A stretch of 64,000 nucleotides of DNA from CBDDBH01 sp965225625 (GTDB lineage: Bacteria; Pseudomonadota; Gammaproteobacteria; JADZEE01): positions 248,001-312,000 of the forward strand of contig CBDDBH010000034.1 in the NCBI GenBank assembly GCA_965225625.1, written 5' to 3'. Shown piece after piece: positions 35,713 through 44,418 of this stretch. How positions within the stretch are numbered: the stretch's first letter is position 1; every line of letters begins with the position of its first letter. Both the position numbers and the translations under genes were made by a program. Below the pieces are notes generated by a model, which saw nothing but the letters and a program-made list of their open reading frames with translations, had not been told where the DNA came from and did not search any database.

Positions 35713-35734
35713 AACCCGGACTTGGGACCGGGTT
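35713..35734. other. Hairpin between two convergent genes
   Basis: AACCCGG and CCGGGTT form a perfect 7-base stem with an 8-base loop, placed between the convergent ends of the TPR-TonB and rhomboid genes. There is no T run on either side, so it is not a textbook intrinsic terminator, though the position suits a bidirectional transcript end. Confidence 0.35.
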
Positions 35735-35757
35735 GCGCCTCGCAGCGTTAAAGGTTG

Positions 35758-36450
35758 CTATTGGTCTTTATTGAACAAACTTATATCCCGGCGTGTGAAT
35801 AGCGCCACGAAAAGCATACCGGCGACAAAGCCGCTGACGTGCGCAAACCAGGCCGTGCCTCCTTCGTTGCCGGCAGTCACGATCGATGCCAGTAACTGGA
35901 ATGCGAACCAGAACAACAACACCCAGGCCGCCGGTACAGGTATCGCCCGGAGGAAAACCCCCGTTGGCACCAATACGTGTATTCTGGCGCGGGGATAAAG
36001 TAGCAGGTAAGCGCCAAGAACCCCCGATATAGCGCCGCTAGCGCCGACCATGGGTACGAAGGACTGCTGATTCAGCGCCACATGGCCGAGCGCCGCAATG
36101 ATGCCGCATAACAAGTAGAACAGCGTGAATCGCGTGTGGCCCATGGCATCTTCGACGTTGTTACCGAATATCCACAGATACAACATGTTACCGGCCAGAT
36201 GCGTGAATCCGCCGTGCAGGAACATTGAAGTGAAGAGCGTGGTTATGGCCGGCACCACGTCTGGATCACGATACGATGGCAATTGGCCGAATAAGCGGGC
36301 CGGGATCACACCAAATGCACTTACCAGTCGGAAGTACTCGGCGCTTGTGACGGCGGTTTGCCATGCGTAAATCAATATGCACAGCGCAATGACAACGATC
36401 GTTATCAGGGGTTTACGATGCGTAGGATTATCGTCGTGAAGTGGAAGCAA
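35758..36450 (-). CDS. Rhomboid family intramembrane serine protease
   Basis: The 230-residue membrane protein has about six hydrophobic helices and the rhomboid catalytic dyad: Ser138 in VGASGAISG and His204 in AHVSGFVAG. The HGGFTHLAGNMLYLWIFG block (around 79-96) is the conserved loop-1/TM2 region with the oxyanion residues. Rhomboids cleave transmembrane segments of other proteins. The substrate is unknown. It is transcribed away from the polysaccharide locus that begins 99 bases to the right. Confidence 0.9.
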   Translation of the reverse strand: MLPLHDDNPTHRKPLITIVVIALCILIYAWQTAVTSAEYFRLVSAFGVIPARLFGQLPSYRDPDVVPAITTLFTSMFLHGGFTHLAGNMLYLWIFGNNVEDAMGHTRFTLFYLLCGIIAALGHVALNQQSFVPMVGASGAISGVLGAYLLLYPRARIHVLVPTGVFLRAIPVPAAWVLLFWFAFQLLASIVTAGNEGGTAWFAHVSGFVAGMLFVALFTRRDISLFNKDQ

Positions 36451-36548
36451 ACCGAACCCTCAATGGTGCTCGTGCTTGATAGCGGGAATAACGACGTTGC
36501 AACCGGTCCGAAGTATGCTCGTACCGTTTTGCCTGTTAAAATACGCAC

Positions 36549-36965
36549 ATGCATGAAAGCCTTGAGTGTGAGCATGAGATAAAAGGGGGGTCGGATCGCT
36601 CATTCGGCATCGTCTTCGCTGTGGTATTTGGAATTATTGCATGTTGGCCGCTGTTCCATCATCAGCAGCCCCGAGTTTGGGCGTTAATAACCGCAGTAGT
36701 GTTTGCTGCCGTGGCGCTCTCCGCACCGCAGCTGCTTGCGCCGCTGAATCGGTTGTGGCTGCGTTTTGGACTCCTGCTAAGCAGGGTGATGAACCCTATT
36801 ATTATGGGTGTGATGTATTGCTTGATATTCGTGCCCATCGGCATTGGCATGCGTTTGTTCGGTCGCGATTTCTTGCGGTTGAAACTCGAGCCGGAAGTGG
36901 CTAGCTATTGGATAGTGCGCGAACCACCCGGGCCGGCGCCAGAAAGCATAAAGAACCCGTTTTGA
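36549..36965 (+). CDS. SxtJ-like membrane protein
   Basis: The 138-residue protein has three hydrophobic helices and the signature of the SxtJ family: an N-terminal SDRSFGIVFAVVFGIIACWP block, a PLNRLWLRFGLLLSRVMNPIIMG block and a C-terminal YWIVREPPGP. SxtJ is named from the saxitoxin clusters, where it sits with the carbamoyltransferase SxtI and the small SxtK. The same order (SxtJ-like, small DUF5989-like, carbamoyltransferase) occurs here, so it probably supports carbamoylation of a surface glycan. The molecular function is unknown. Confidence 0.75.
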   Translation: MHESLECEHEIKGGSDRSFGIVFAVVFGIIACWPLFHHQQPRVWALITAVVFAAVALSAPQLLAPLNRLWLRFGLLLSRVMNPIIMGVMYCLIFVPIGIGMRLFGRDFLRLKLEPEVASYWIVREPPGPAPESIKNPF

Positions 36966-36983
36966 AGACAGGAACGTAACGTT

Positions 36984-37133
36984 ATGACGCTATTGGGTGA
37001 TCTCTGGGCGTTCTTGAAAGAACGCAAGAAATTTTGGTTGTTACCGATCATCCTCGTAATGTTACTGCTTGGAGGCTTGATCATCCTTGCAGAAGGTAGC
37101 GCCGTAGCCCCGTTTATCTACACCTTGTTTTGA
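36984..37133 (+). CDS. DUF5989/SxtK-like small membrane protein
   Basis: This frame encodes 49 residues: a short amphipathic start (MTLLGDLWAFLKERKKFW), one hydrophobic helix (LLPIILVMLLLGGLIILAEG) and the family end SAVAPFIYTLF. It lies 18 bases after the SxtJ-like gene and 22 bases before the carbamoyltransferase gene. The sequence and its position between those partners match DUF5989/SxtK proteins. It is easily missed because of its length. A helper or membrane-tethering role for the carbamoyltransferase is inference. Confidence 0.75.
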   Translation: MTLLGDLWAFLKERKKFWLLPIILVMLLLGGLIILAEGSAVAPFIYTLF

Positions 37134-37155
37134 GCCCAGCTAGCGGAGCTACAAC

Positions 37156-38991
37156 GTGCGGATTTTAGGGATTTCAGCTTTCTATCACGACAGTGCCGCG
37201 GCGTTGATCGACGATGGCGAAATCGTTGCGGCCGCACAAGAGGAGCGCTTTACCCGTAAGAAGCACGATTCCAGTTTCCCCGCGAACGCCGTCGCCTACT
37301 GTTTGCAGGAGCGCGATATCGGACTCGATGCAGTAGATTATGTAGCGTTCTACGATAAGCCGTTCCTCAAATTCGAACGCTTATTGGAAACTTACTTTGC
37401 GTTTGCGCCGCGCGGCTTTTCATCGTTCCGCATGGCCATCCCTTTATGGATTAAGGAGAAACTGTTTCAGAAAGATCTCCTGCGCAAGGAAATGGCAAAA
37501 ATTTATCCGGCGTTCGACTGGCAGAAGCGATTATTGTTCGCCGAGCACCACCAGAGTCACGCCGCCAGCGCTTTTTTTCCGTCGCCCTTCGAGGACGCAG
37601 TCATTCTGACCATGGATGGCGTTGGTGAGTGGTCGACCACATCAGTGGCGCGTGGCTCCGGAAACAAACTCGAAATGTTACGGGAAATACATTTTCCGCA
37701 TTCGCTCGGGCTGCTGTATTCCGCTTTCACCTATTACACCGGGTTCAAGGTAAATTCTGGTGAATACAAACTGATGGGGTTGGCACCCTACGGGCAACCC
37801 GAGTACACCGACAAGATTCTAGATAATCTAATTGACGTCAAGGACGACGGTTCGTTTCGTCTCAATCTCGACTATTTCGACTACTGTACCGGATTGAAGA
37901 TGACCAACGCTCGGTTCGATTCGCTCTTCGGCCGTCCAGCCCGCGGTGCTGAACAGCTGTTGGAGCCCTTCCATATGGATATTGCCGCGTCTATTCAGGC
38001 CGTGACCGAGCAGGTCGTATTAAAAATCACGCGGGCATTGGCCAGCGAAACAGGAATTAAGAATCTTTGCCTCGCGGGCGGTGTCGCACTGAACTGCGTC
38101 GCCAACGGTAAAGTGCTGCGTGACGGCGCGTTCGAGAATATTTGGATCCAGCCGGCTTCCGGCGATGCCGGCGGGTCGGTGGGCGCGGCATTGACTGCCT
38201 GGCACTGCTTTCAAGACCAACCACGCCATCTGAACGGCGCATTGGATAGTATGCATGGCTCGTATTTGGGCCCTCATTTCACAAGTTCCGAAGTGCAGAC
38301 TCGACTGGACAATGCTGGCGCACGCTATTCAGTGCTCTCGGATGACGAAGTAATTGAGCAAACGGCGGCGTCACTGGCCAGCGAAAAAATCGTCGGCTGG
38401 TTTCAAGGCCGCATGGAATTTGGGCCGCGTTCTCTGGGCGCGCGATCGATAATCGGTGACCCTCGTTCATCGGACATGCAGAAAACGATGAACTTGAAGA
38501 TCAAATATCGTGAAAGTTTTCGACCGTTCGCGCTAGCCGTCCGACGCGAGGATGTTGCGCAGTGGCTCGATCTCTCCGGCGATAGTCCGTATATGTTGTT
38601 GGTGGCCAACGTTGCTGAAGCTAAGCGCCGGGCGATGAGTGCTGAGGAAGAAGCGTTGTTCGGTATCGATAAGCTCAACGTAAAGCGGTCCGAAATTCCC
38701 GCGGTGACCCACATCGACTATTCGGCACGAGTTCAAACAGTACACAGAGAAACAAATCCTCGTTTCCACGAACTGCTGACAAAGTTTAAAGAAAGCACCG
38801 ATTGCCCCGTGCTAGTTAATACTTCATTTAACGTTAGGGGTGAACCGATTGTCGGTACTCCGGAAGATGCATTTCGATGTTTCATGGGCACCGAAATGGA
38901 CGTTTTGGTCATCGAAAACTGCATGATGCTAAAGGGCGACCAGGATCCGGCCCTCAAACTTGATTACAAGAACGCGTTCGAACTTGACTAA
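37156..38991 (+). CDS. Carbamoyltransferase, NodU/CmcH/TobZ family
   Basis: The 611-residue protein is a two-domain O-carbamoyltransferase. The N-terminal Kae1-like domain has GISAFYHDSAAALIDDG, EERFTRKKHD, the metal-binding EHHQSHAASAF (His131, His135) and GGVALNCVANGK. The YrdC-like C-terminal part shows GRMEFGPRSLGARSI and NTSFNVRGEPIV. Such enzymes form carbamoyladenylate from carbamoyl phosphate and ATP and pass the carbamoyl group to a sugar hydroxyl. The start is GTG with a GGAG site 7 bases upstream. It follows SxtJ-like and DUF5989-like genes in one unit and probably modifies the glycan made by this locus. Confidence 0.93.
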   Translation: MRILGISAFYHDSAAALIDDGEIVAAAQEERFTRKKHDSSFPANAVAYCLQERDIGLDAVDYVAFYDKPFLKFERLLETYFAFAPRGFSSFRMAIPLWIKEKLFQKDLLRKEMAKIYPAFDWQKRLLFAEHHQSHAASAFFPSPFEDAVILTMDGVGEWSTTSVARGSGNKLEMLREIHFPHSLGLLYSAFTYYTGFKVNSGEYKLMGLAPYGQPEYTDKILDNLIDVKDDGSFRLNLDYFDYCTGLKMTNARFDSLFGRPARGAEQLLEPFHMDIAASIQAVTEQVVLKITRALASETGIKNLCLAGGVALNCVANGKVLRDGAFENIWIQPASGDAGGSVGAALTAWHCFQDQPRHLNGALDSMHGSYLGPHFTSSEVQTRLDNAGARYSVLSDDEVIEQTAASLASEKIVGWFQGRMEFGPRSLGARSIIGDPRSSDMQKTMNLKIKYRESFRPFALAVRREDVAQWLDLSGDSPYMLLVANVAEAKRRAMSAEEEALFGIDKLNVKRSEIPAVTHIDYSARVQTVHRETNPRFHELLTKFKESTDCPVLVNTSFNVRGEPIVGTPEDAFRCFMGTEMDVLVIENCMMLKGDQDPALKLDYKNAFELD

Positions 38992-39137
38992 GGGTGACGA
39001 CCGGTCGCCTGACAATCTTGCCGATACCTGGTCTTTGCGGTCGCTGATATTATGGGCGCGCGAAGATCAGCGTCGCTCCGAGACAATTCCTTTTGGCCAA
39101 TGAGTCGCAGATGGTTCGTGGATAGGTATTCTGGTAG

Positions 39138-40145
39138 ATGAAAGTGATGGTCACCGGTGCGGCGGGTTTTATCGGCTCGCACGTCTCATTGAGTTTGTTG
39201 CAGCGAGGCGACCAAATCGTAGGCGTCGACAACATGAACGACTACTACGATGTCGCGTTGAAGGAGGCACGCCTTGAGAGGTTGACGCCACACCCCGATT
39301 TTTCCCTGCATAAGCTGGATGTCGCCGATCGCGATGGCATGACCGCACTGTTCGCCGAGCACCGCCCCCAACGCGTGGTTCATCTCGCCGCGCAGGCAGG
39401 TGTGCGATATTCGTTGACTAACCCGTATTCCTACGTTGACTCTAACTTGCAGGGTTTTATCAATATCCTCGAGGGCAGTCGTCATAATGAGGTTGATCAC
39501 CTCGTCTATGCTTCATCGAGCTCAGTTTACGGCGGTAACACCCGTCTGCCGTTTGCAGTCAACGATAATGTTGATCACCCGCTGTCGCTTTACGCCGCCA
39601 CTAAGAAAGCGAACGAGCTGATGGCCCATACCTACAGCCATTTGTATCGCCTGCCGACAACGGGTTTGCGGTTTTTTACGGTCTACGGCCCGTGGGGCAG
39701 GCCGGATATGTCACTGTTTTTGTTTACCAAGAATATTCTCGAGGGCAAGCCGATCGATGTATTCAATTACGGCGAGCACGAACGTGATTTCACCTATATC
39801 GACGATATAGTCGGCGGGGTAGTAAGTTGCCTGGACACGGTTGCAACCGCGGATCCGGCCTGGTCAAGCGATACGCCCCAGCCGGGTACCAGTAATGCAC
39901 CCTACCGGCTGTATAACATCGGCAACCACGAACCCGTACATCTAATGAAGTTCATATCGATATTGGAAAACTGTCTGGGCAAGACCGCGGAGAAAAACAT
40001 GTTGCCCATGCAGCCGGGGGATGTGCCGGCAACATTTGCCAATGTCGATGCTCTCATCGAAACGGTCAATTATCATCCCGGTACGCCGGTCGAAACCGGG
40101 ATCCGGCGTTTTGTCGATTGGTATCGAGAATTTTATGGTAAGTAG
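39138..40145 (+). CDS. NAD-dependent nucleotide sugar epimerase, UDP-glucuronate 4-epimerase type
   Basis: The 335-residue short-chain dehydrogenase/reductase shows GAAGFIGSHVSLSLLQRGD (NAD binding), SSSVYGG (catalytic Ser), YAATKKANE (catalytic Tyr-x3-Lys) and the GRPDMSLFLFTKNIL block characteristic of UDP-glucuronate 4-epimerases. The product would be UDP-galacturonate. The glucose dehydrogenase encoded further down (42588) could supply UDP-glucuronate. It is 6 bases upstream of an aminotransferase gene. Confidence 0.87.
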   Translation: MKVMVTGAAGFIGSHVSLSLLQRGDQIVGVDNMNDYYDVALKEARLERLTPHPDFSLHKLDVADRDGMTALFAEHRPQRVVHLAAQAGVRYSLTNPYSYVDSNLQGFINILEGSRHNEVDHLVYASSSSVYGGNTRLPFAVNDNVDHPLSLYAATKKANELMAHTYSHLYRLPTTGLRFFTVYGPWGRPDMSLFLFTKNILEGKPIDVFNYGEHERDFTYIDDIVGGVVSCLDTVATADPAWSSDTPQPGTSNAPYRLYNIGNHEPVHLMKFISILENCLGKTAEKNMLPMQPGDVPATFANVDALIETVNYHPGTPVETGIRRFVDWYREFYGK

Positions 40146-40151
40146 AGCTCC

Positions 40152-41264
40152 GTGATCGGTCTAGGCAGCAGCGCGCTCAGTGAGCGGGAGATTGAGGCCG
40201 CCATCCAGGTATTGCGTTCGGGAAACTTGCGTCAAGGAGAGGTATGTCGGCGTTTCGAAGAGAAGTTTGCCGAATTCACGGGTGCCGCACACGCTGTCGC
40301 CTGTGCCAGCGGTACAGCCGCCCTGCATCTCAGCTATCTCAGCATGTTGCAACCGGGCGATGAAGTCCTTGTTCCATCCTTAACGTTCGTGGCAACCGCG
40401 AGTATGGCGGTCGCCGCAGGCCTGCGGCCGGTTTTCTGCGATGTAGATGCCGAGACCTTTCTACTGGACTTGAAAGATGCCCAGGCTCGAATTAGTTCAA
40501 GAACCAAGGCGATTGTGCCGGTGCATTTATTCGGCAATCCGTGCGCAATCGACGAGATACGGGCGTTTGCCGCGAAGAACGGTTTGAAGGTTATCTGGGA
40601 CGCAGCGCAGGCGCACGGGGCGCGTTATCAGGGTCGGGATGTGGGCGCGAGTGACGATCTCGTCTGCTACTCGCTTTATGCATCCAAGAATCTATTCGTC
40701 GGCGAGGGCGGCATGGTTTGCACTAACGATGCGGGAATGGCCGAGCGGATAGCGCTGTTACGAGACCATGGGCAAACCGACAAATATGAGGTTGTGCGCA
40801 TCGGATTTAATTTTCGTATGACCGAGGTGGCCGGCGCGATTGGACATACGCAACTTGAGCGATTACCGCAAATGCTCAAGCGGCGCTCCCACAATGCTGA
40901 GCTACTGATTGGAGGGATCGCGGATCTGCCGGGACTGCGCGCGCAACGGATCACGCATGAATCCGAACCCGCATGGCACCAGTTCAGTGTGATAGTGGAT
41001 GAACCTCGCTTCGGGGTCGGACGCGATGAACTTGCACAATTGTTGCGAAGCAGAGGTGTCGCCACAGGTGTGCACTATCCGCGCGGATTACACCAGCAAC
41101 CGGTATTCGAGAGCCTGTATGGTCGCTCTACGTTACCAGCAACCGAAATGCTGACGCGACACATAATCTCGCTACCGGTACATCACGATTTGTCCGATGT
41201 GCAAATGGAATCTATCACCGGCGGCATCAGAGAAATTCGTTCAGGCTTGAAAGCCGCAGTCTAG
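40152..41264 (+). CDS. DegT/DnrJ/EryC1/StrS sugar aminotransferase (first of three)
   Basis: The 370-residue PLP enzyme has the DegT family layout: GSGTAAL-type phosphate loop (CASGTAALHLSYL), WDAAQAHGA with the PLP-ring Asp, and the Schiff-base Lys179 in YASKNLFVGEGGM. It transaminates a keto-sugar nucleotide using glutamate. The residues around position 30 (RQGEVCRRFEEKFA) form the usual dimer arm. Start is GTG at 40152, 6 bases after the epimerase gene. It is only distantly similar to the other two aminotransferases in this locus, so they probably act on different positions or sugars. Confidence 0.88.
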   Translation: MIGLGSSALSEREIEAAIQVLRSGNLRQGEVCRRFEEKFAEFTGAAHAVACASGTAALHLSYLSMLQPGDEVLVPSLTFVATASMAVAAGLRPVFCDVDAETFLLDLKDAQARISSRTKAIVPVHLFGNPCAIDEIRAFAAKNGLKVIWDAAQAHGARYQGRDVGASDDLVCYSLYASKNLFVGEGGMVCTNDAGMAERIALLRDHGQTDKYEVVRIGFNFRMTEVAGAIGHTQLERLPQMLKRRSHNAELLIGGIADLPGLRAQRITHESEPAWHQFSVIVDEPRFGVGRDELAQLLRSRGVATGVHYPRGLHQQPVFESLYGRSTLPATEMLTRHIISLPVHHDLSDVQMESITGGIREIRSGLKAAV

Positions 41265-41272
41265 GGAGAAAT

Positions 41273-42559
41273 ATGTCACACAATCGCAAAATAGCCGTTA
41301 TCGGATTGGGATATGTTGGGTTACCGGTTGCGGTCGAGTTTGGCAAACTGGGCGAGGTGATTGGTTTTGACATCAATGCGGAGAGGATTGCTGAGCTGCG
41401 CGACGGGCATGATCGCACCCGCGAAGTTATGGCGGCGGATCTCAATGAGACTAATGCGGAATTTACTGATGACGCGAGTGCTTTGGACGGCTCGGATTTT
41501 TATATAATTGCCGTGCCCACGCCTGTGGACGAGGCCAAACGACCGGACCTCACCCCGATTTTGCGCGCATCGGAGACACTCGGCCCCCACCTCTCAAGTG
41601 GCGACATTGTGGTTTACGAATCGACCGTGTACCCAGGGGCTACGGAGGAGGATTGCATGCCGGTTCTCGAGCAATTTTCCGGTCTCCAATGCGGTATTGA
41701 TTTCACGGTGGGTTACTCGCCGGAACGGATCAATCCCGGGGACAAAGCGCATACTTTTAAAACAATCATCAAGGTGGTCGCAGGCCAGGACGAGAAAACT
41801 CTGGACATCGTTGCCGATGTTTACGCGACGGTGATCGACGCTGGTGTGTACCGTGCGCCATCTATCAAGGTTGCAGAGGCGGCCAAGGTCATCGAGAACA
41901 CACAGCGCGATGTCAATATCTCACTGGTGAACGAACTCGCGCTCATTTTCAATAAAATGAATATTGATACGCGCGACGTACTGCAGGCAGCAGGCACAAA
42001 GTGGAATTTTCTAAATTTCCAACCAGGATTGGTTGGTGGGCATTGTATCGGCGTTGATCCGTACTATTTGACGCACAAGGCGGCAATGATGGGCTATACC
42101 CCGCAAGTTATTCTTTCGGGGCGCAATATAAACGCAGATATGGGAAAGTTCCTCGCCGGCCAGGTTGTGAAACTAATTATTAACGCCGGATACAGTGTTA
42201 AAGGCAGTATCGTCACTATCCTCGGACTGGCGTTTAAAGAAGACGTGCCCGATCTCCGCAATACCCGCGTTGTGGATGTCGTTAATGAATTGTCCGAGTA
42301 CTCCGTTTTCACGCAGGTGCACGATCCGTTCGTTGATAAACAAGAAGCCGAAGACGAATACGGCATCAAATTGAGCGATGTGGAGCATCTGGCTCCGGCG
42401 CACGCGGTCGTGCTAGCGGTACCGCATGCACCGTTCCAAGAAGCAGGGTGGGCAGGTATCACGCCGCTGTTGATTGGTGGCGAAGGTGCAGTTGTAGATG
42501 TTAAGGCGGTGTTACCGCGCGAGACCATGCCGGAAAACATTACGTTGTGGCGTTTGTAG
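41273..42559 (+). CDS. UDP-N-acetylhexosamine 6-dehydrogenase, WbpA/TviB/WecC-like
   Basis: The 428-residue protein is a UDP-sugar 6-dehydrogenase: GLGYVGLPVAVEFGKLG at 11-27 for NAD, VPTPVDEAKRPD, the ESTVYPGATEEDC block, and catalytic Cys258 in GGHCIGVDPYY. The sequence around the last motif is typical of enzymes acting on UDP-GlcNAc or UDP-GalNAc (WbpA, TviB, Cap5L) and not on UDP-glucose. The product is a UDP-N-acetylhexosaminuronic acid, which can later be amidated. It lies 8 bases after the aminotransferase gene. Confidence 0.88.
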   Translation: MSHNRKIAVIGLGYVGLPVAVEFGKLGEVIGFDINAERIAELRDGHDRTREVMAADLNETNAEFTDDASALDGSDFYIIAVPTPVDEAKRPDLTPILRASETLGPHLSSGDIVVYESTVYPGATEEDCMPVLEQFSGLQCGIDFTVGYSPERINPGDKAHTFKTIIKVVAGQDEKTLDIVADVYATVIDAGVYRAPSIKVAEAAKVIENTQRDVNISLVNELALIFNKMNIDTRDVLQAAGTKWNFLNFQPGLVGGHCIGVDPYYLTHKAAMMGYTPQVILSGRNINADMGKFLAGQVVKLIINAGYSVKGSIVTILGLAFKEDVPDLRNTRVVDVVNELSEYSVFTQVHDPFVDKQEAEDEYGIKLSDVEHLAPAHAVVLAVPHAPFQEAGWAGITPLLIGGEGAVVDVKAVLPRETMPENITLWRL

Positions 42560-42587
42560 TGATCACGATGGACTGCGAGGCGCATAA

Positions 42588-43892
42588 ATGAAGGTGGCCA
42601 TGGTGGGGGCCGGCTACGTCGGCCTGGTGTCGGGCACCTGCTTCGCGGAGTTTGGCGCCGATGTTACGTGCATTGATGTGGACGCGGCCAAGATCGCGGC
42701 ATTAACGGCGGGTGAAATCCCGATTTATGAGCCGCGCTTGGGCGAATTGGTCGGCAAGAATTCTCAAGACGGCCGCTTGAATTTTTCAACCAACTTCGAG
42801 GAGGCTGTGCCTGACGCGGATTTGGTGTTCATTGCAGTCGGCACGCCATCGCGACGGGGTGACGGCTACGCGGATTTGAGTTACGTTTACGCTGCCGCGC
42901 GTGAGATCGCGGCGCACTTGCATGGATACACTGTGGTCGTGGATAAATCCACCGTGCCCGTCGGCACCGCGCGCAACGTTAAACGCTTGATCAGCGAGGC
43001 GAATCCCGAAGCGGACTTCGATGTTGCGTCTAATCCGGAGTTTCTGCGAGAGGGCGCTGCGATCTCGGACTTCATGCGTCCGGACCGGATCGTGCTCGGT
43101 GTGGAAAACGAGCGTTCAGAAGAACTTCTAAGAGAACTGTATCGGCCGCTCAATCTCATCGAAACACCGATAATAGTCACCGATCTGGAGAGCGCAGAGC
43201 TTATCAAATATGCTGCGAATGCATTTCTCGCCACCAAAATCAGTTTCATCAACGAGATATCCAGCCTCTGTGAGACCGTTGGCGCCGACGTTCATGACGT
43301 CGCGAAAGGTATGGGACTCGATGGACGAATTGGACGTAAATTCCTGCACGCGGGCCCCGGCTATGGCGGTTCGTGCTTTCCCAAGGATACGCAGGCGTTG
43401 GTTCGCACCGCACAGGAGCACGGTTCATCGACTCGTATCGTCGAGGCGGTTATCGAGGTCAATGCCGCGCAACGCGCACGCATGGTCAAAAAAATCCGCA
43501 CCGCCTTGGGCGGTAGTGAAACGGGCAAGACCATTGCGATCCTGGGACTCACATTCAAACCCGAGACGGACGACGTGCGCGATGCGCCGTCGCTGTCGAT
43601 TATTCCGCCGTTGGTTGAAAAGGGTGCGCTTATCCGGGCGCACGACCCCAAGGGCATGGACGAGGCGAAGAGCCTGTTGCCAAGTGCAGTGGTCTTCTGT
43701 GATGACGTTTACTCGTGTTTGGCCGATGCGGATGCAGTCGTGTTATTAACCGAATGGAACGCCTACCGGGGACTTGATTTCGATCGCTTGAAAGCACAAA
43801 TGCGAGGTCGTGTTTTTATAGATTTGCGTAATATCTACGAGCCCGAGCACATGCGCGCCGCGGGGTTCGACTATCACTGCGTGGGACGATGA
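42588..43892 (+). CDS. ugd: UDP-glucose 6-dehydrogenase
   Basis: The 434-residue enzyme has MKVAMVGAGYVGLVSGTCFA at the N-terminus, the VGTPSRRGDGYADLSYV block, KSTVPVGTA, ASNPEFLREG and the catalytic Cys263 in GPGYGGSCFPKD. These match UDP-glucose (or closely related GDP-mannose) dehydrogenases. The product UDP-glucuronate can feed the epimerase encoded at 39138. The final codons overlap the rfaH-like gene (ATGA), so translation is coupled. Confidence 0.9.
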   Translation: MKVAMVGAGYVGLVSGTCFAEFGADVTCIDVDAAKIAALTAGEIPIYEPRLGELVGKNSQDGRLNFSTNFEEAVPDADLVFIAVGTPSRRGDGYADLSYVYAAAREIAAHLHGYTVVVDKSTVPVGTARNVKRLISEANPEADFDVASNPEFLREGAAISDFMRPDRIVLGVENERSEELLRELYRPLNLIETPIIVTDLESAELIKYAANAFLATKISFINEISSLCETVGADVHDVAKGMGLDGRIGRKFLHAGPGYGGSCFPKDTQALVRTAQEHGSSTRIVEAVIEVNAAQRARMVKKIRTALGGSETGKTIAILGLTFKPETDDVRDAPSLSIIPPLVEKGALIRAHDPKGMDEAKSLLPSAVVFCDDVYSCLADADAVVLLTEWNAYRGLDFDRLKAQMRGRVFIDLRNIYEPEHMRAAGFDYHCVGR

Positions 43893-44389
43893 AAGCGTGG
43901 TATCTGGTTTACAGCAAGGTTCATCAGGAGCGCACCGCCCTGGACAACTTACAGCGCCAGGGCTACGAATCCTACCTGCCGCTGGTTGTGCGCAAAGCCA
44001 GTAGCAAACGAAGCGCGCGCGCGTCTAAACAGGCGCTGTTTCCGCGCTACTTGTTCGTTCGACTCAGCGATCAACACGACAACTGGGGACCGCTGCATTC
44101 AACCATCGGCGTTGCCCGGCTGGTTCGCTTCGGTGATGAACCCGCCCGGGTGCCCACAGATTTCATCGACTTTCTGAAAAATCGCGAAAACCCCGACGGG
44201 CTGCAGGCGCTCTCGCCCGTGGCACTGCAACCGGGTGATCGAGTGCGCATTGCCGATGGCCCGCTGTCCGGATACGAAGCTATCTTCGAGGCGCCGACGG
44301 GCAACGAGCAAGTTAATGTTCTGTTGGCCATGTCTGAACGTTATGTGCGAGTACAGATGAGCGCGGACTCTCTCGATCGCGTTGAATAG
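43889..44389 (+). CDS. rfaH: RfaH-type transcription antitermination protein (NusG paralogue)
   Basis: The 166-residue protein begins MKAWYLVYSKVHQERTALDN, the NusG N-terminal domain, with the RfaH-like stretch GYESYLPLVVRK and an FPRYLFVRL strand, then a short KOW domain with LQPGDRVRIADGPLSGYEAIFE. RfaH binds the non-template ops element in paused RNA polymerase and promotes transcription of long surface-polysaccharide operons. Its gene is inside such a locus, and an exact ops sequence occurs 2.4 kb downstream at 46771. ATGA overlap with ugd indicates coupled translation. Confidence 0.88.
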   Translation: MKAWYLVYSKVHQERTALDNLQRQGYESYLPLVVRKASSKRSARASKQALFPRYLFVRLSDQHDNWGPLHSTIGVARLVRFGDEPARVPTDFIDFLKNRENPDGLQALSPVALQPGDRVRIADGPLSGYEAIFEAPTGNEQVNVLLAMSERYVRVQMSADSLDRVE

Positions 44390-44418
44390 CAGGCCTACCT
44401 GTCCGTAGCAACAAAGCC

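Noticed and set aside
39128..39144. TTCTGGTAGATGAAAG resembling the first half of JUMPstart
   Set aside because: The match is partial, includes the start codon of the epimerase gene, and there is no GGCGGTAG next to it.
43510..43520. GGCGGTAGTGA inside ugd, resembling an ops element
   Set aside because: It lacks the final T of the ops core and lies inside a coding sequence, not in an operon leader; likely chance.
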